A stretch of DNA of 64,000 bases from an uncultured Sphingomonadaceae bacterium (GCA_947501695.1 CANMWO010000003.1:273001-337000), one strand, 5' to 3'. Numbered from the stretch's first letter, positions 38,201 through 46,044 are shown. The notes: generated by a model from the sequence alone, not told the origin. Program-made: numbers and translations.

Positions 38201-41200
38201 GGGTTTACAGTGACAGTGACGGTCGCGGTAGAGAAACCGCCTTCGCCATCGCTAATCGTGTAGATGATCGTGTCTTCGCCATTGAAATTGGCATCGGGCG
38301 AATAAGCCAGCGTACCGTCAGGATTGATCGTAACAGTACCATTGCCAGCCTCTGCCTCGGTGACGGTCAACGGATCACCGTCGGCATCGACATCATTGGT
38401 CAGCACTGCAACATTGACGTCCGTATCCTCATCAGTGGTTACGCTATCATTGCTTGCAACGGGCGCCGGATTGGTGACCGTCCATTCAAAGGTTGTCGAC
38501 ACCGCGCCGCCGCGGCCATCATCGGCGGTCACAGTAATTGCATAAACGCCGCCATTGACCTGGCTAGCGCTGCGGTCAATCGTGCCAGAAATAACGCCAG
38601 TTGCCGGATCGATGGTTAGGCCTGCAGGTAGACCAGTGGCGCTATAATTCAACATATCGCCGTCGGGGTCGCTAAATGCCCCCGCTACCGGCAAGCTGAT
38701 AACCTGACTGTCGAGGTTTGTCTGATCACCGATACTGCCAGCGGTCGTCGGCGTGTCGTTAACGTCCGCAACCGTAACGGTGATCTCGGCCATCGACGTG
38801 CCGCCCTCGCCATCCGAAATCTCGTAAGTGATCGTATCCGTGCCGTTAAAGCCGGGATTAGGCGTGTAAGTGACGGTTCCGTCGGGATTGATCATCACGC
38901 TGCCGTTCACCGCGCTGGCCGCCGTAATGGTTAGATCATCGCCGTCGGGATCGCTATCATTTGCAAGCGGAGAAATCGTGACCGGGACGTCTTCGTCAGT
39001 GGAAGCACTGTCATCAACCGCATCCGGGCCGGGGTTGGTGACATTAAAGGTTATCGTCTGCGATGTGGTTCCGCCATTGCCATCAGAGACTGTAATCGTC
39101 GCCGTATAAACACCGCCGTTCGACTGGCTGGCACTGTTGTCGATAGTACCAGAGATAACGCCTGTATCTGGATCAATGGACAGGCCGGGCGGCAAATCGG
39201 CCGCCGCAAAAGTCAGCGTATCGCCATCAACGTCACTGAAATTACCAGCAACCGGCACAGAAATAACCGCTCCGTCTTCCGTATCCTGTGGCGGCAGTGC
39301 CGTGCCAACAGGCGCATCGTTGACCGGATCAACTGTCACTGTGATGGTCGCTGTCGCAGTACCACCCTCACCATCGCTGATGGTATAAGTGATCGTCGCT
39401 GTCCCGTTGAAATTCGCAGGTGGGACATAGTTTACCTGATTGCCAACAACTGTCGCCTGTCCAACCGAAGCGGCTGCGGCAATCAAGGTAATCGGATCGC
39501 CGTCAGGGTCGCTGTCATTAGGCAGCACGTCTATCAGAACCGGTGTGTCTTCATTGGTGGTGGCCGCATCGTCGACGGCAACCGGCCCTGGATTGGTTAC
39601 GGTCCAGCTAAATGTCTGGGTGGTGCTAAGCCCGCCCGGATCGGTCGCAGTTACGGTAACCGAGTAGACACCGTTGGAGCCGGCTTGGCTGGCGCTGTTG
39701 TCAATCGTGCCGGTTATCTCGCCTGTAGCAGAATCGATGCTGAGACCGGCGGGAAGGCCGGACACGCCATAGGTCAAGGTTGCATCATCGCTATCGGTGA
39801 AGCCGCCGGCTGTGGCGACGCTAATGCCCGTATCCGCATCGACATTGACCTGCGGCGGCAAGGCGCCCACGGGCGTCGGCGCATCGTTAACCGCGGCAAC
39901 CGTGACTTCGACGGTTGCGGTCGCAGTTCCGCCTTCGCCGTCACTAATCGTATAGGTGATCGTATCAGTGCCGCTAAAACCGGCGTCAGGCGTGTAGGTC
40001 AACGTACCATTGGGATTGATGACGACAGTGCCACTGGCAGCGCTCGCCACTGTCACCGTCAAATCATCGCCATCGGGGTCATTGTCATTGCCGAGGACGG
40101 TTACTGTAACCGCTGTGTCTTCATCGGTTGAAGCGGTATCATCGGCTGCGGTTGGACCCGGATTGGTTACGGTCCACGCGAAAGTCTGAGTCGCAGGAGT
40201 GCCCTGAAAATCAGTCGCCGTTATAGTAACAGAATAAACGCCATTGGTGCCGCCCTGACTGGCACTGTTATCAATCGTGCCGGTAATCTCGCCAGTGCTG
40301 GAATTGATCGACAGCCCTGAGGGCAAGCCAGTTGCACTGTAGTTGATCGTCGGACCATCAATGTCGCTAAAACCACCAGCCGTAGCCACGCTCACACCAT
40401 TATCGGCATCAACATTGGCCTGCGGTGGCAAGGAGCCAACCGGCACAGGGCCGTCATTCACCGCGTTCACAAACATCGTAAAGACGGCCGTGTCGGTTCC
40501 GCCTTCGCCATCACTAATCGTATAGGTGATCACATCATTGCCATTAAAATTAGCATTGGGCGTATAGGTTAGCGTGCCATCTGCATTAATCACCACGGCC
40601 CCATTGGGCGCACTTGCAGAAACAACCGTTAGGTCATCGCCATCCGGATCCTGATCATTGTTCAGCACATTGACCGTGATCGGCGTGTCTTCATTGGTCG
40701 AGCCGCCACCGTTATTGGCTTGCGGCGGCGGATTGTTAATCGTCCATGCGAAATTTTGGGTCGCCGACTCACCATCCGGGTCCGTCGCCGTAACCACAAT
40801 ATTATAGACGCCGCCAGAACCGCCCTGACTGGCGCTATTGTCTATCGTGCCGGTAATCGCGCCGGTACTGGCGTTGATCGACAAGCCGGGCGGCAGGCCA
40901 GTGGCCGAGTAGCTGAGCTCACCAAAGCCATTATCCGGATCACTAAATCCTTGTGAGGTACCGACAAAAATACCCTGCGCTGCATCAACATTGGTTTGCG
41001 AAGGCAGGCTACCAACAGGCACGGGGGGATCATTTACCGATGCTACCGTCACATCAAAAGTTGCGGTCGATGTGCCGCCACGTCCATCGCTGATAGTGTA
41101 CGTGACCGTATCGGTGCCGGAAAACCCGCCATTCGGCGTGTAATTTAATGTGCCATTGGCGTTGATTGTTACCGTGCCATTATTGGCATTTGCCGCCGTG

Positions 41201-43704
41201 ACTGACAGGGAATCTCCATCGCCGTCAAAATCATTGGCGAGCACATTAATGCCGGTAATCACCGTGCCCTCATCAGTAGTCTGGGTCGCATCATTGACCG
41301 CCGTTGGCGGATCATTAATTTCAACGACACTGATGGTGGAAACCGCGACATTAGAGCTTAGTGCCGCGTTGGCGAAGCTAACGGTAATGTTTCGGTCGAC
41401 TTCAGACGGACGCTCGGTCGTATTTTCAAAGGTAATCGCTCTGAGGGCATTTTCGTATGCCGCCGCACTTGCACCGCCGGTCAAGGAGACCCCGGCATCG
41501 GTTCGTGTGTAGTTGATTCCACCCGCCAATGTGCCCGATGCCGCTGCGGAACCATTGACCAGCAGCCGGTCGCCGGTTTGAGCATTGGTTAATGTTATGC
41601 TGGCATTTTGGACTGTGCCGTCTGGATTGGTAATCTCGACATCGCTATCCACGATGCTGGCTCCGGCGGCATTTTCGACATAAGTGCCGCTATAAGCCGA
41701 ACCACCGGCAGTTCCGTCATTTGCATCCAAATCCAGTCGGGGTATCGAAACGGTAGTTCCGCCGGAACCGAGATTAAAATCTAGATCGCCGTCATGACCG
41801 AAACCGGCAGAAGTGAAGCCAGATGCGGGATCAAGATTATAGGTGATGGTGAAGCTGTTGGTATCCAGCCAATTGAAACGCGCTGCGGAAGTGGCATCAC
41901 CACCTTCATTCTGGGTGCCTGATGCAGTCACTTCTCCTGCAATACTGGTATCAAAATCGATATCCGATGTGCCGGCATTTTCAAAAGATGAAAGCGTATC
42001 AGTGCTAACTGTTACAAATTCACGGCTGCGGGGTTGCCCACCGACACCATCAATGTCAGCAACTGTAAAAGAAATATCAATATTCACCGGAGCTCCGCTA
42101 CCGGCGTAGAAAATATCCCAGCGAATTTCGGTGGTGGCAACGCCCTCTGGGCCGCGCTCCCTAAGCAGAAGCCTCGGATCATCGCCGGACGTGCTAAACC
42201 GAATATCATCACCATCGGTGAGAGAAACTACCGTCGCACGCAAACTGATTTGCTGGCCGTTAAACGTCCCGACATTGGTCCATGTTGCAGTTGCACCTTC
42301 CCCAACGCGTGTATTGCTGTTGACGGCGTTACCTGCCCCATCGACTACGTTTGGGTTGCCTGACTGGACAGAAATAGATGTCGATGCAAGCAGGCCGTCC
42401 CAATCACGCGCCACCAGAGACGCCGCCTCGACGCTTCCCAGCCGGTTTTCCAGCGTCCAGTCACCGCCGCGCAATATACTGCCAGTATCGTCAATCGAAG
42501 CCGCAATATCAGCACCGGTTGCCGCCGCCAGCGCGTTCATCAACTGCTGTCCTGCTTCATCCGCGCCAACATCACAGCCGTATAGTAATATATCGCCATT
42601 GGCAGTCAGCTTTGCACCTATTGATGCCAGCGAAGACGCAAGCGCACCGGAAACGGAAGCGCTATCAATCTGCGTTGTGCCAAGCCAGAACACGCCCTCA
42701 TCGCCATGGCTTACAATATGGATCGCACCAATATCATTGACGCCGGCCAGCGCGGTCATGATCTGGTCAACCCCGTCGCTATTACCATCAATGAGGACGA
42801 CTATGCCCTTACCGGCCCAGGTGTCAGCCAATTCCTGATAATTTTCGACATTGGTGTCGATGAAAATATAGTCCTGCCCGGATGCCGCAGTGTCTTGCTG
42901 GACCAGCACATCATCCGTCAAGACCGGCTGGTAGTCGCGCCATGCTGGCGCAATCGCAGAACGGGAATCATTGTCATCTATAATGAAATAATCCCGGAAA
43001 TCGCCAGGCCGGACGTCGGACTCCCTAATGTCATAGGAAATAACTTCCGGCTGCAAGGCATCTTGATACGCAATGTTATCTCCGGCTGCGCCGCTATCCG
43101 CTGCGATATCAGAATTTAATGCGTTGCCATTTGATCCACCAGCAACAGCGTCCTCCAGAATAATCTGCTCTTTTACAGTAATATTTTCGGAAATATTTGC
43201 GACCGCATCGGCGGGGGCAACCGGTATGAGGATCGGGTCGTTATTTACAGGAACGGTAAGTACGGATTCTGCTATCGACAGTGACGATTCAGGTCCGGCA
43301 GCGGCAATCGAATATGCGTCCACGTCATCGGATATGAAGTCCCCGTCAACATCGCCCATCGATGATGTTTCAGCGACGCTACTGCTACTAAAATCAGATA
43401 TTAGACCGCTCGAAAACGCGCCTTCAACTTCCTCCGCGGAGCTATCTACGGACGGCAGATCAGCGCGGTTATTGACTATATTCTGATCTGCTGTAATCGG
43501 CGGTACAAGACCGATATTTGGTACAGTATCGCCGGTCAGGCCATTATTATCGGCGGCAAAAAAATTCGAGGAGGACTGGCCGGCTTCCAAAGCATCCGCT
43601 GATGTCAAAGTTGCTGCTGCAGTAACAACGGCAGCGCCATCAAACATCATTCGCGGCTCAAGCGCAATCAGATGAGATTGCGGAATCCTGATATGCTTCG
43701 TCAT
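29281..43704 (-). CDS. Giant LEPR-motif, DUF4347, multi-Ig/cadherin-repeat surface protein
   Basis: 4,807 residues in one open frame. The N-terminus carries LEPRMMFDGA (15-24), the short LEPR-type motif seen at the start of very long repetitive exported proteins; there is no classical Sec signal. An acidic, Ser-rich spacer runs to about 250. DUF4347 (about 277-435) has SHGDEG (H333) and LLYGCDVG (C377). A unique region to about 795 precedes 40 modules to about 4,548, then a 260-residue non-repetitive C-terminus. DxDxDG-type loops suggest calcium binding; no RTX nonapeptides were seen. GGGAGA precedes the ATG. Likely an adhesin or matrix protein exported by the genes behind it. Confidence 0.93.
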   Translation of the reverse strand: MTKHIRIPQSHLIALEPRMMFDGAAVVTAAATLTSADALEAGQSSSNFFAADNNGLTGDTVPNIGLVPPITADQNIVNNRADLPSVDSSAEEVEGAFSSGLISDFSSSSVAETSSMGDVDGDFISDDVDAYSIAAAGPESSLSIAESVLTVPVNNDPILIPVAPADAVANISENITVKEQIILEDAVAGGSNGNALNSDIAADSGAAGDNIAYQDALQPEVISYDIRESDVRPGDFRDYFIIDDNDSRSAIAPAWRDYQPVLTDDVLVQQDTAASGQDYIFIDTNVENYQELADTWAGKGIVVLIDGNSDGVDQIMTALAGVNDIGAIHIVSHGDEGVFWLGTTQIDSASVSGALASSLASIGAKLTANGDILLYGCDVGADEAGQQLMNALAAATGADIAASIDDTGSILRGGDWTLENRLGSVEAASLVARDWDGLLASTSISVQSGNPNVVDGAGNAVNSNTRVGEGATATWTNVGTFNGQQISLRATVVSLTDGDDIRFSTSGDDPRLLLRERGPEGVATTEIRWDIFYAGSGAPVNIDISFTVADIDGVGGQPRSREFVTVSTDTLSSFENAGTSDIDFDTSIAGEVTASGTQNEGGDATSAARFNWLDTNSFTITYNLDPASGFTSAGFGHDGDLDFNLGSGGTTVSIPRLDLDANDGTAGGSAYSGTYVENAAGASIVDSDVEITNPDGTVQNASITLTNAQTGDRLLVNGSAAASGTLAGGINYTRTDAGVSLTGGASAAAYENALRAITFENTTERPSEVDRNITVSFANAALSSNVAVSTISVVEINDPPTAVNDATQTTDEGTVITGINVLANDFDGDGDSLSVTAANANNGTVTINANGTLNYTPNGGFSGTDTVTYTISDGRGGTSTATFDVTVASVNDPPVPVGSLPSQTNVDAAQGIFVGTSQGFSDPDNGFGELSYSATGLPPGLSINASTGAITGTIDNSASQGGSGGVYNIVVTATDPDGESATQNFAWTINNPPPQANNGGGSTNEDTPITVNVLNNDQDPDGDDLTVVSASAPNGAVVINADGTLTYTPNANFNGNDVITYTISDGEGGTDTAVFTMFVNAVNDGPVPVGSLPPQANVDADNGVSVATAGGFSDIDGPTINYSATGLPSGLSINSSTGEITGTIDNSASQGGTNGVYSVTITATDFQGTPATQTFAWTVTNPGPTAADDTASTDEDTAVTVTVLGNDNDPDGDDLTVTVASAASGTVVINPNGTLTYTPDAGFSGTDTITYTISDGEGGTATATVEVTVAAVNDAPTPVGALPPQVNVDADTGISVATAGGFTDSDDATLTYGVSGLPAGLSIDSATGEITGTIDNSASQAGSNGVYSVTVTATDPGGLSTTQTFSWTVTNPGPVAVDDAATTNEDTPVLIDVLPNDSDPDGDPITLIAAAASVGQATVVGNQVNYVPPANFNGTATITYTISDGEGGTATATITVTVDPVNDAPVGTALPPQDTEDGAVISVPVAGNFSDVDGDTLTFAAADLPPGLSIDPDTGVISGTIDNSASQSNGGVYTATITVSDGNGGTTSQTITFNVTNPGPDAVDDSASTDEDVPVTISPLANDSDPDGDDLTITAASAVNGSVMINPDGTVTYTPNPGFNGTDTITYEISDGEGGTSMAEITVTVADVNDTPTTAGSIGDQTNLDSQVISLPVAGAFSDPDGDMLNYSATGLPAGLTIDPATGVISGTIDRSASQVNGGVYAITVTADDGRGGAVSTTFEWTVTNPAPVASNDSVTTDEDTDVNVAVLTNDVDADGDPLTVTEAEAGNGTVTINPDGTLAYSPDANFNGEDTIIYTISDGEGGFSTATVTVTVNPVNDGPTTVGLANQNGEDGADVSIPTAQGFDDIDGDDLTFTASGLPPTLFIDPDTGLITGTLDSDSSVNGPFIVTVTATDPSGESVSTTFVYSIQNIPPIAVNDVATTPEDTPVTVAVLTNDSDPDGDALTITAASTSDGTVVVNPDGTLTFTPAENFNGQAVVTYTVSDGQGGTATATLTVDVVAVNDAPESLPIPDVVNEDNQSVSVDTGSFFSDLDGDTLSFGVTGLPAGLSIDPATGIISGTIDRDASQPNGGVYSVTVTGTDPDGLTTSQTFTWTVTNPAPTAVNDTATTDEDTPVDINVLANDTDPDGDPLTVTMATALNGTVTIAADGTLTYEPNADFNGTDTITYVISDGNGGTSTAAVEVTVNAVNDPPVAVDDVATTNEDTPVTIGVLGNDTDTDGDPLTVTAATSPDGMVVINPDGTITFTPAPNFNGPTTITYTISDGNGGTSTATVSVTVDAVNDPPVANMDSATTDEDTPVDIAVLGNDTDVDGDPLTVTAADAPNGTVTINPDGTVTYVPDPDFNGVDTITYTISDGQGGFSTSTVEVTVNAVNDAPIATPIAPQNDNDADVISVSVASNFTDVDGDTLTFTAMGLPPGLSIDAAGNITGTIDPDASQGGPGSDGIYSVTVTADDGNGGTVSQTFVWEVNNPAPVATDDTATTDEDTPVIIPVLANDNDPDGDALSVTSATASNGLVTINPDGTITYTPNQDFNGTDTITYTISDGEGGTSTATVEVTVAPVNDAPVASSPLPNVTGVDGEMPSIPTAGNFSDVDGDTLTFTAAGLPAGLTIDPDTGLITGTIDNQASQVNGGVYTVTVTADDGNGGTVDSTFTYTVSNPAPTAADDSATTDEDTPVIIDVLANDNDPDGDDLTVTVASAPNGTVVINADGTITYTPNQDFNGTDTITYTISDGNGGTSTATVEVTVAPVNDAPEVDIPIANLNNEDADVISVDVSDKFSDLDGDTLTFTAAGLPAGLSIDANGLITGTIDNQASQVNGGVYTITITADDGNGGTVDGTFTWTVTNPAPTAANDTATTNEDTPSAPIAVLANDTDPDGDTLTVTSATAPNGTVVINPDGTLVYTPAANFNGTDTITYSISDGNGGTSTATVEVTVVAVNDAPTADPPLTNQTNDDADVISVDVSGSFEDLDGDTLTFTAAGLPAGLTIDANGLITGTIDADASQVNGGVYTVTITADDGNGGMVDSVFTWTVNNPPPVAANDTATTPEDTAVNIPVLTNDNDPDGDTLTVISADSANGTIVIEADGTLTYQPDPNFNGVDTIVYTISDGNGGTATATVEVTVSAVNDAPETVGLPDLFDSNNEAITVPLGSAFSDVDDATLTYNVTGLPTGLTFDPATGQVTGTTDPLASSGGPGSDGIYTVTVTATDAAGLTVSTTFTWTITNEPPRAINDNYTGTEDTLINLDVLTNDVDPDGDPMTPIVITSAVATNGTAVILADGTIDFTPDPDFNGTATVTYTIQDANGEFATAVATIVIDPVNDAPDGTILPNRDSEDGDAVSADFGPLFSDPEGGVLTFTAANLPDGLSIDAAGNITGTIDADASQVNGGVYQVEITATDDGGLETTQSFIWTITNPGPTANTDTASTTEDTATAPIDVLTNDNDPDGDDLTVTAASAPNGTVVINPDGTLVYTPDANFNGTDTITYSISDGQGGSSTSTVTVTVGAENDAPTVAALPALGNADADVIALDVSGSFDDLDGDTLTFTQMGLPPGLTIDAAGNITGTIDPSASQGGPNGDGIYSVTITADDGFGGTVSSTFSWTVTNPPPVAVNDGPIAVTEDTPLDINVLGNDMDSDGDTLTVILATAGNGEVTINPDGTINYVPDPDYNGPDTITYTISDGNGGTSTATVEINVGEVNDAPVSSPIAPRNDVDSAVVSVPVAANFSDVDGDTLTFTAAGLPLGLSIDPNTGVISGTIDSDASQPAGGVYTVVVTADDGRGGTVDQSFTWTITNPPPIAVNDTASTSEDLPVNIPVLGNDSDPDGDTLTVTTAGAANGTVVIRPDGTIDYTPNQDFNGTDTITYTISDGNGGTATATVTVTVGPVNDPPVAVNDTAVTDEESPVTIPVLANDSDVDGDPLTVTNASSPDGTVVINPDGTVTFTPNPDFNGPTTISYTISDGQGGTATATVDVTVNPVNDAPVANDDVATTPEDTPVTLNVLGNDTDVDGDPLTVTGATSPDGQVTINPDGTVTFTPNPNFNGTTTVTYTISDGNGGTATATVTLTVDPVNDVPVATPDVDQTDEDTPVTVSVLDNDTDADGDPLTVTAATAPNGTVVINPDGTVTYTPDPNFNGTDTITYTVSDGNGGFATTTATITVNPVNDVPVAVNDNVSTPEDAPVTIPVLGNDTDADGDPLTVTDATSPDGTVVINPDGTITFTGNPDFNGPTTITYTISDGNGGTSTATVTVDVTPVNDAPVVTPDVATTPEDTPVTLSPLDNATDIDGDPLVISSATSPNGTVTINPDGTITYTPDPNFNGTDVITYQVSDGNGGFTTATITVTVSPVNDPPVAANDIADTDEEVPLIIPVLANDVDLDGDPLTVTTATAANGTVVINPDGTITYTPNIDFFGTDTITYTISDGNGGTSTATVAVTVRNVNEVPVDGDEQVFGIGGAETIIDVLANGSDPDGDPLSVFTAKVDIGTVVINPDGTISHFADPEFQGVATITYIVSDGQGGFVESTATVIVTQANANVNDLLGNPGIGFPDSEPISTTVDPIGEFISTPLIIDDTANSFRSLNNTPDLNGDRPLLTAINGLRSLNGIGGLDVDGNPISDVVDQLDKIRDLRFGADRLFDPRFGDFLVEGLTGFSVRQLSTGSDQVMIESVVRDRVIYMEVRDIGAENAPRMVEYQLRTRDGSPLPSWIRMDARGLAIIERPVDAETVRLIVRAIRADGQVTEIPVLIQGATGEIQIDEKLKLSQNTNGAAPLGSAMALADASAADETAQLLAAFQV
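30060..41310 (-). repeat. Tandem array encoding 25 cadherin-like and 15 He_PIG-like modules
   Basis: By hand count there are 25 modules of about 95 residues with VLxNDxDxDGDxLTV, INPDGTxTYTP and FNGTDTITYTISDGxGG (Big/cadherin tandem-95 type), and 15 modules of about 90 residues with GLPxGLxID, TGxIxGTID and GVYTVTVTADDGNGG (putative Ig, He_PIG type). They alternate from module 1 to 8, three of the first kind come together, alternation resumes to the 18th, and the last eight (18-25) are uninterrupted. Codon-level divergence between copies is substantial, so this is an old array. Confidence 0.85.
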
Positions 43705-44289
43705 CTAACTCTCCCGATTGGGCGCTTTATTGATAAAATTCTATTTTGGCGTAACAGATTGAATCAAAACAAATAGCTAATGCCCTAGACCGATTTGTTA
43801 GGAAAAATGGTTACCAGACATGCACAAGGCTCTGCAACCCCAAAATTCCCAGAGTTTCGGGACTTTTGTAAATTCTGGTATTGGCGACCGAGTCAATACG
43901 GCCATAGGGGCAATTATGCTTATTCAAAATAATTATAATAGATTGAATTATTCAGAATATTATACGTCAAATAATAATTGTTATATATTTAATAATGATA
44001 TCCCTTTAAGCGTCAGAAAGGCGTATCTTTTAAGTAAAAAGACCGGATGATACATCTTTCGGACAACCCAGACTAACTACCTTACCGCCGCGAAGGACAA
44101 GCGTATATTATCGATGATAGATTTGAAATTATCGGCGGCCTGATATCCAAAAACGCGCTGTTACCGGAAACATGCTATCACCCGAAGAACAACAAAAGTG
44201 GATTCGGATATTGCGCGAGGCATGTCGGTCATGCAAAAGCGCGCGGATTGATTATCCCATAACGGCTTATAAGAAACGGACATTGGACT
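43705..44289. other. 585-bp gene-free control region with AT-rich core
   Basis: Lies between the divergent giant gene and the NDUFA9-like gene. About 43911-44040 is strikingly AT-rich compared with its surroundings (runs such as AATAATTATAATAG and TTATATATTTAATAATG), the type of DNA bound by nucleoid-associated silencers or bent at strong promoters. A 76-codon open frame at 43820-44050 has no family resemblance and is probably chance. Promoters for both flanking genes should be here. Confidence 0.6.
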
Positions 44290-45237
44290 ATGGCGCTCGA
44301 CGGACAGTTGGTTTGCATTTTTGGCGGCGGCGGTTTCTTGGGCCGCTATATATCGCAGCAACTTTTGTCGCGCGGTGCTCGGGTGCGGATTGCGGAGCGT
44401 AATCCTAAAAACGCAATGCATATCAAGCCGCTTGGTAATCTAGGCCAAACCCAGTTTGCCAGCGCCGACGTGACCAAGAAAGACGGGGTGGCGCGGGCGG
44501 TTCATGGCTGTGACGCGGTTATCAACTTGGTTGGTATATTGAATGGCGACTTTGATAGCGTACATGTCTCAGGTGCCCGAAATGTCGCCGAGGCAGCAGC
44601 GGAAGCCGGATGCAGTGCACTTGTGCAAATGTCTGCCATCGGTGCAGATACCGGATCGCCATCACACTATGGGCGCAGCAAGGGCGAAGCTGAAGAAGCG
44701 GTGCTGGGCGCATTTCCTAGCGCTATCATCCTGCGACCCTCGATTGTGTTTGGACGTGAAGACCAGTTTATAAACCGCTTTGCTTCTATGATAACCATGA
44801 TGCCGATCGTGCCGGTAATCGGGGGCGCGACCAAATTCCAACCAATCTTTGTCGGTGATGTAGCGCAAACCGTTGCAACTGCACTGGAAAATCCGGAGCA
44901 ATATGCCGGACAAACTTTTGAACTGGGCGGGCCAGAGGTCATCTCAATGGGCGACCTAAACCGCCGGATTGCCAAAATCACAAAGCGTGATCGCGGCTTT
45001 TTTGAAATTCCCGATTTTGCAGCAAAATTAATGGCCACTTGTACCGGCTTTTTGCCCGGTGCGCCAATTACATCGGACCAATATAAGATGTTGCAGAAAG
45101 ACAATGTCGTGGCAGCCGGTCAGGCCGGACTGGAAACATTTGGCATTAAACCGACACCGCTAGCCAGTGTTACGCGCGGGTGGATGGAAAAATATATCAC
45201 ACAAGGTCGCTTTGGTGCACGCGCCAAGGTTGGATAA
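44290..45237 (+). CDS. Complex I NDUFA9-like NAD-dependent epimerase/dehydratase
   Basis: 315 residues, an atypical SDR. The nucleotide loop GGGGFLGRYI (12-21), SAIGADTGSPSHYGRSKGEAE with the YxxxK pair, and ILRPSIVFGREDQFINRF match the NDUFA9/Atu-type epimerases common in alphaproteobacteria. In mitochondria NDUFA9 is an accessory subunit of complex I; the bacterial role is not firmly known and may concern quinone or envelope lipid chemistry. Convergent with uppP, 12 bp apart. Confidence 0.9.
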   Translation: MALDGQLVCIFGGGGFLGRYISQQLLSRGARVRIAERNPKNAMHIKPLGNLGQTQFASADVTKKDGVARAVHGCDAVINLVGILNGDFDSVHVSGARNVAEAAAEAGCSALVQMSAIGADTGSPSHYGRSKGEAEEAVLGAFPSAIILRPSIVFGREDQFINRFASMITMMPIVPVIGGATKFQPIFVGDVAQTVATALENPEQYAGQTFELGGPEVISMGDLNRRIAKITKRDRGFFEIPDFAAKLMATCTGFLPGAPITSDQYKMLQKDNVVAAGQAGLETFGIKPTPLASVTRGWMEKYITQGRFGARAKVG

Positions 45238-45249
45238 TATTATCCCTCG

Positions 45250-46044
45250 TTAAAAGAAGATCAGTAGCGCGGCACCCATCGCGACGCGGTAAACGACAAA
45301 AACCATCATCGATGCCTTGCGCAAAAACTGCATCAGGAACGTCATGGTTGCGAAAGCTGCGATAAAGGTCAGCGCGCCGGTTATCAAAGCCTCTTTAAGC
45401 AGATCGCTGCTAGCATCCATAAGATCGGGGACGATGAGGATGCCCGCGCCAGCGACGGCCGGGATCGACAACAGGAAAGAGAAACGCGCCGATTCTACAC
45501 GGCTATACCCAAGGAACCGTGCGGCTGTCATCGTGACGCCTGAGCGGCTGGTGCCGGGGATTAGCGCAAGCGCCTGAGCCAGACCGACGATCAGGCCGTC
45601 TTTCAATGTCATATCCTCAAAAGATTTGACCTGCTGTCCCACTCGATCAGCGATGCCCAGAAGCACGCCATAGATGATAAGGTTGATGCCCACCAATGTA
45701 GTGCTGCGAAATCCTTCCAAATAGCCGCCGGTTTTCAGGAACAAGCCAACGATTACAGCCGGGATCGTGCCGATGATGATCCACCAGAGTAAGCGACGTT
45801 CGGCATCCGCCTTACCAATACCGATCGTCGCAAAGCCGCCCTTGCCCAAAGAAACTACGTCCTTGAAAAAATAGGTGATGATGGCGAGCAATGATCCGAC
45901 ATGGACCGCAATGTCGATCATCGGACCCTGATCGGCATAGCCGGTAAAAACAGGGAGCAATATGAGGTGACCGGAAGAGGAAATTGGCAAAAATTCGGTA
46001 ACGCCTTGCACAACGGCGAGGAGTAGCATTTGAATAAATGTCAT
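45250..46044 (-). CDS. uppP: Undecaprenyl-diphosphate phosphatase
   Basis: 264 residues from ATG 46044; a longer frame would add an unlikely hydrophilic leader. An integral inner-membrane enzyme that recycles undecaprenyl pyrophosphate for peptidoglycan and other polysaccharide export, and gives bacitracin resistance. Both active-site motifs are present: QGVTEFLPISSSGHL near the N-terminus and PGTSRSGVT in the middle. Multiple hydrophobic helices complete the BacA fold. The length is normal. Confidence 0.95.
   Translation of the reverse strand: MTFIQMLLLAVVQGVTEFLPISSSGHLILLPVFTGYADQGPMIDIAVHVGSLLAIITYFFKDVVSLGKGGFATIGIGKADAERRLLWWIIIGTIPAVIVGLFLKTGGYLEGFRSTTLVGINLIIYGVLLGIADRVGQQVKSFEDMTLKDGLIVGLAQALALIPGTSRSGVTMTAARFLGYSRVESARFSFLLSIPAVAGAGILIVPDLMDASSDLLKEALITGALTFIAAFATMTFLMQFLRKASMMVFVVYRVAMGAALLIFF

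Noticed and set aside
30060-41310. Regularly spaced repeats resembling a CRISPR array
   Set aside because: The periodicity is about 280 bp, lies inside one open frame and encodes protein modules.
41310-43704. RTX calcium-binding nonapeptides expected for type I secretion
   Set aside because: No GGxGxDxUx runs were found here or in the C-terminal region; DxDxDG loops belong to the cadherin-like modules.
43820-44050. 76-codon open frame in the AT-rich control region
   Set aside because: Low-complexity Asn/Tyr-rich product with no family resemblance and unusual base composition; likely chance.
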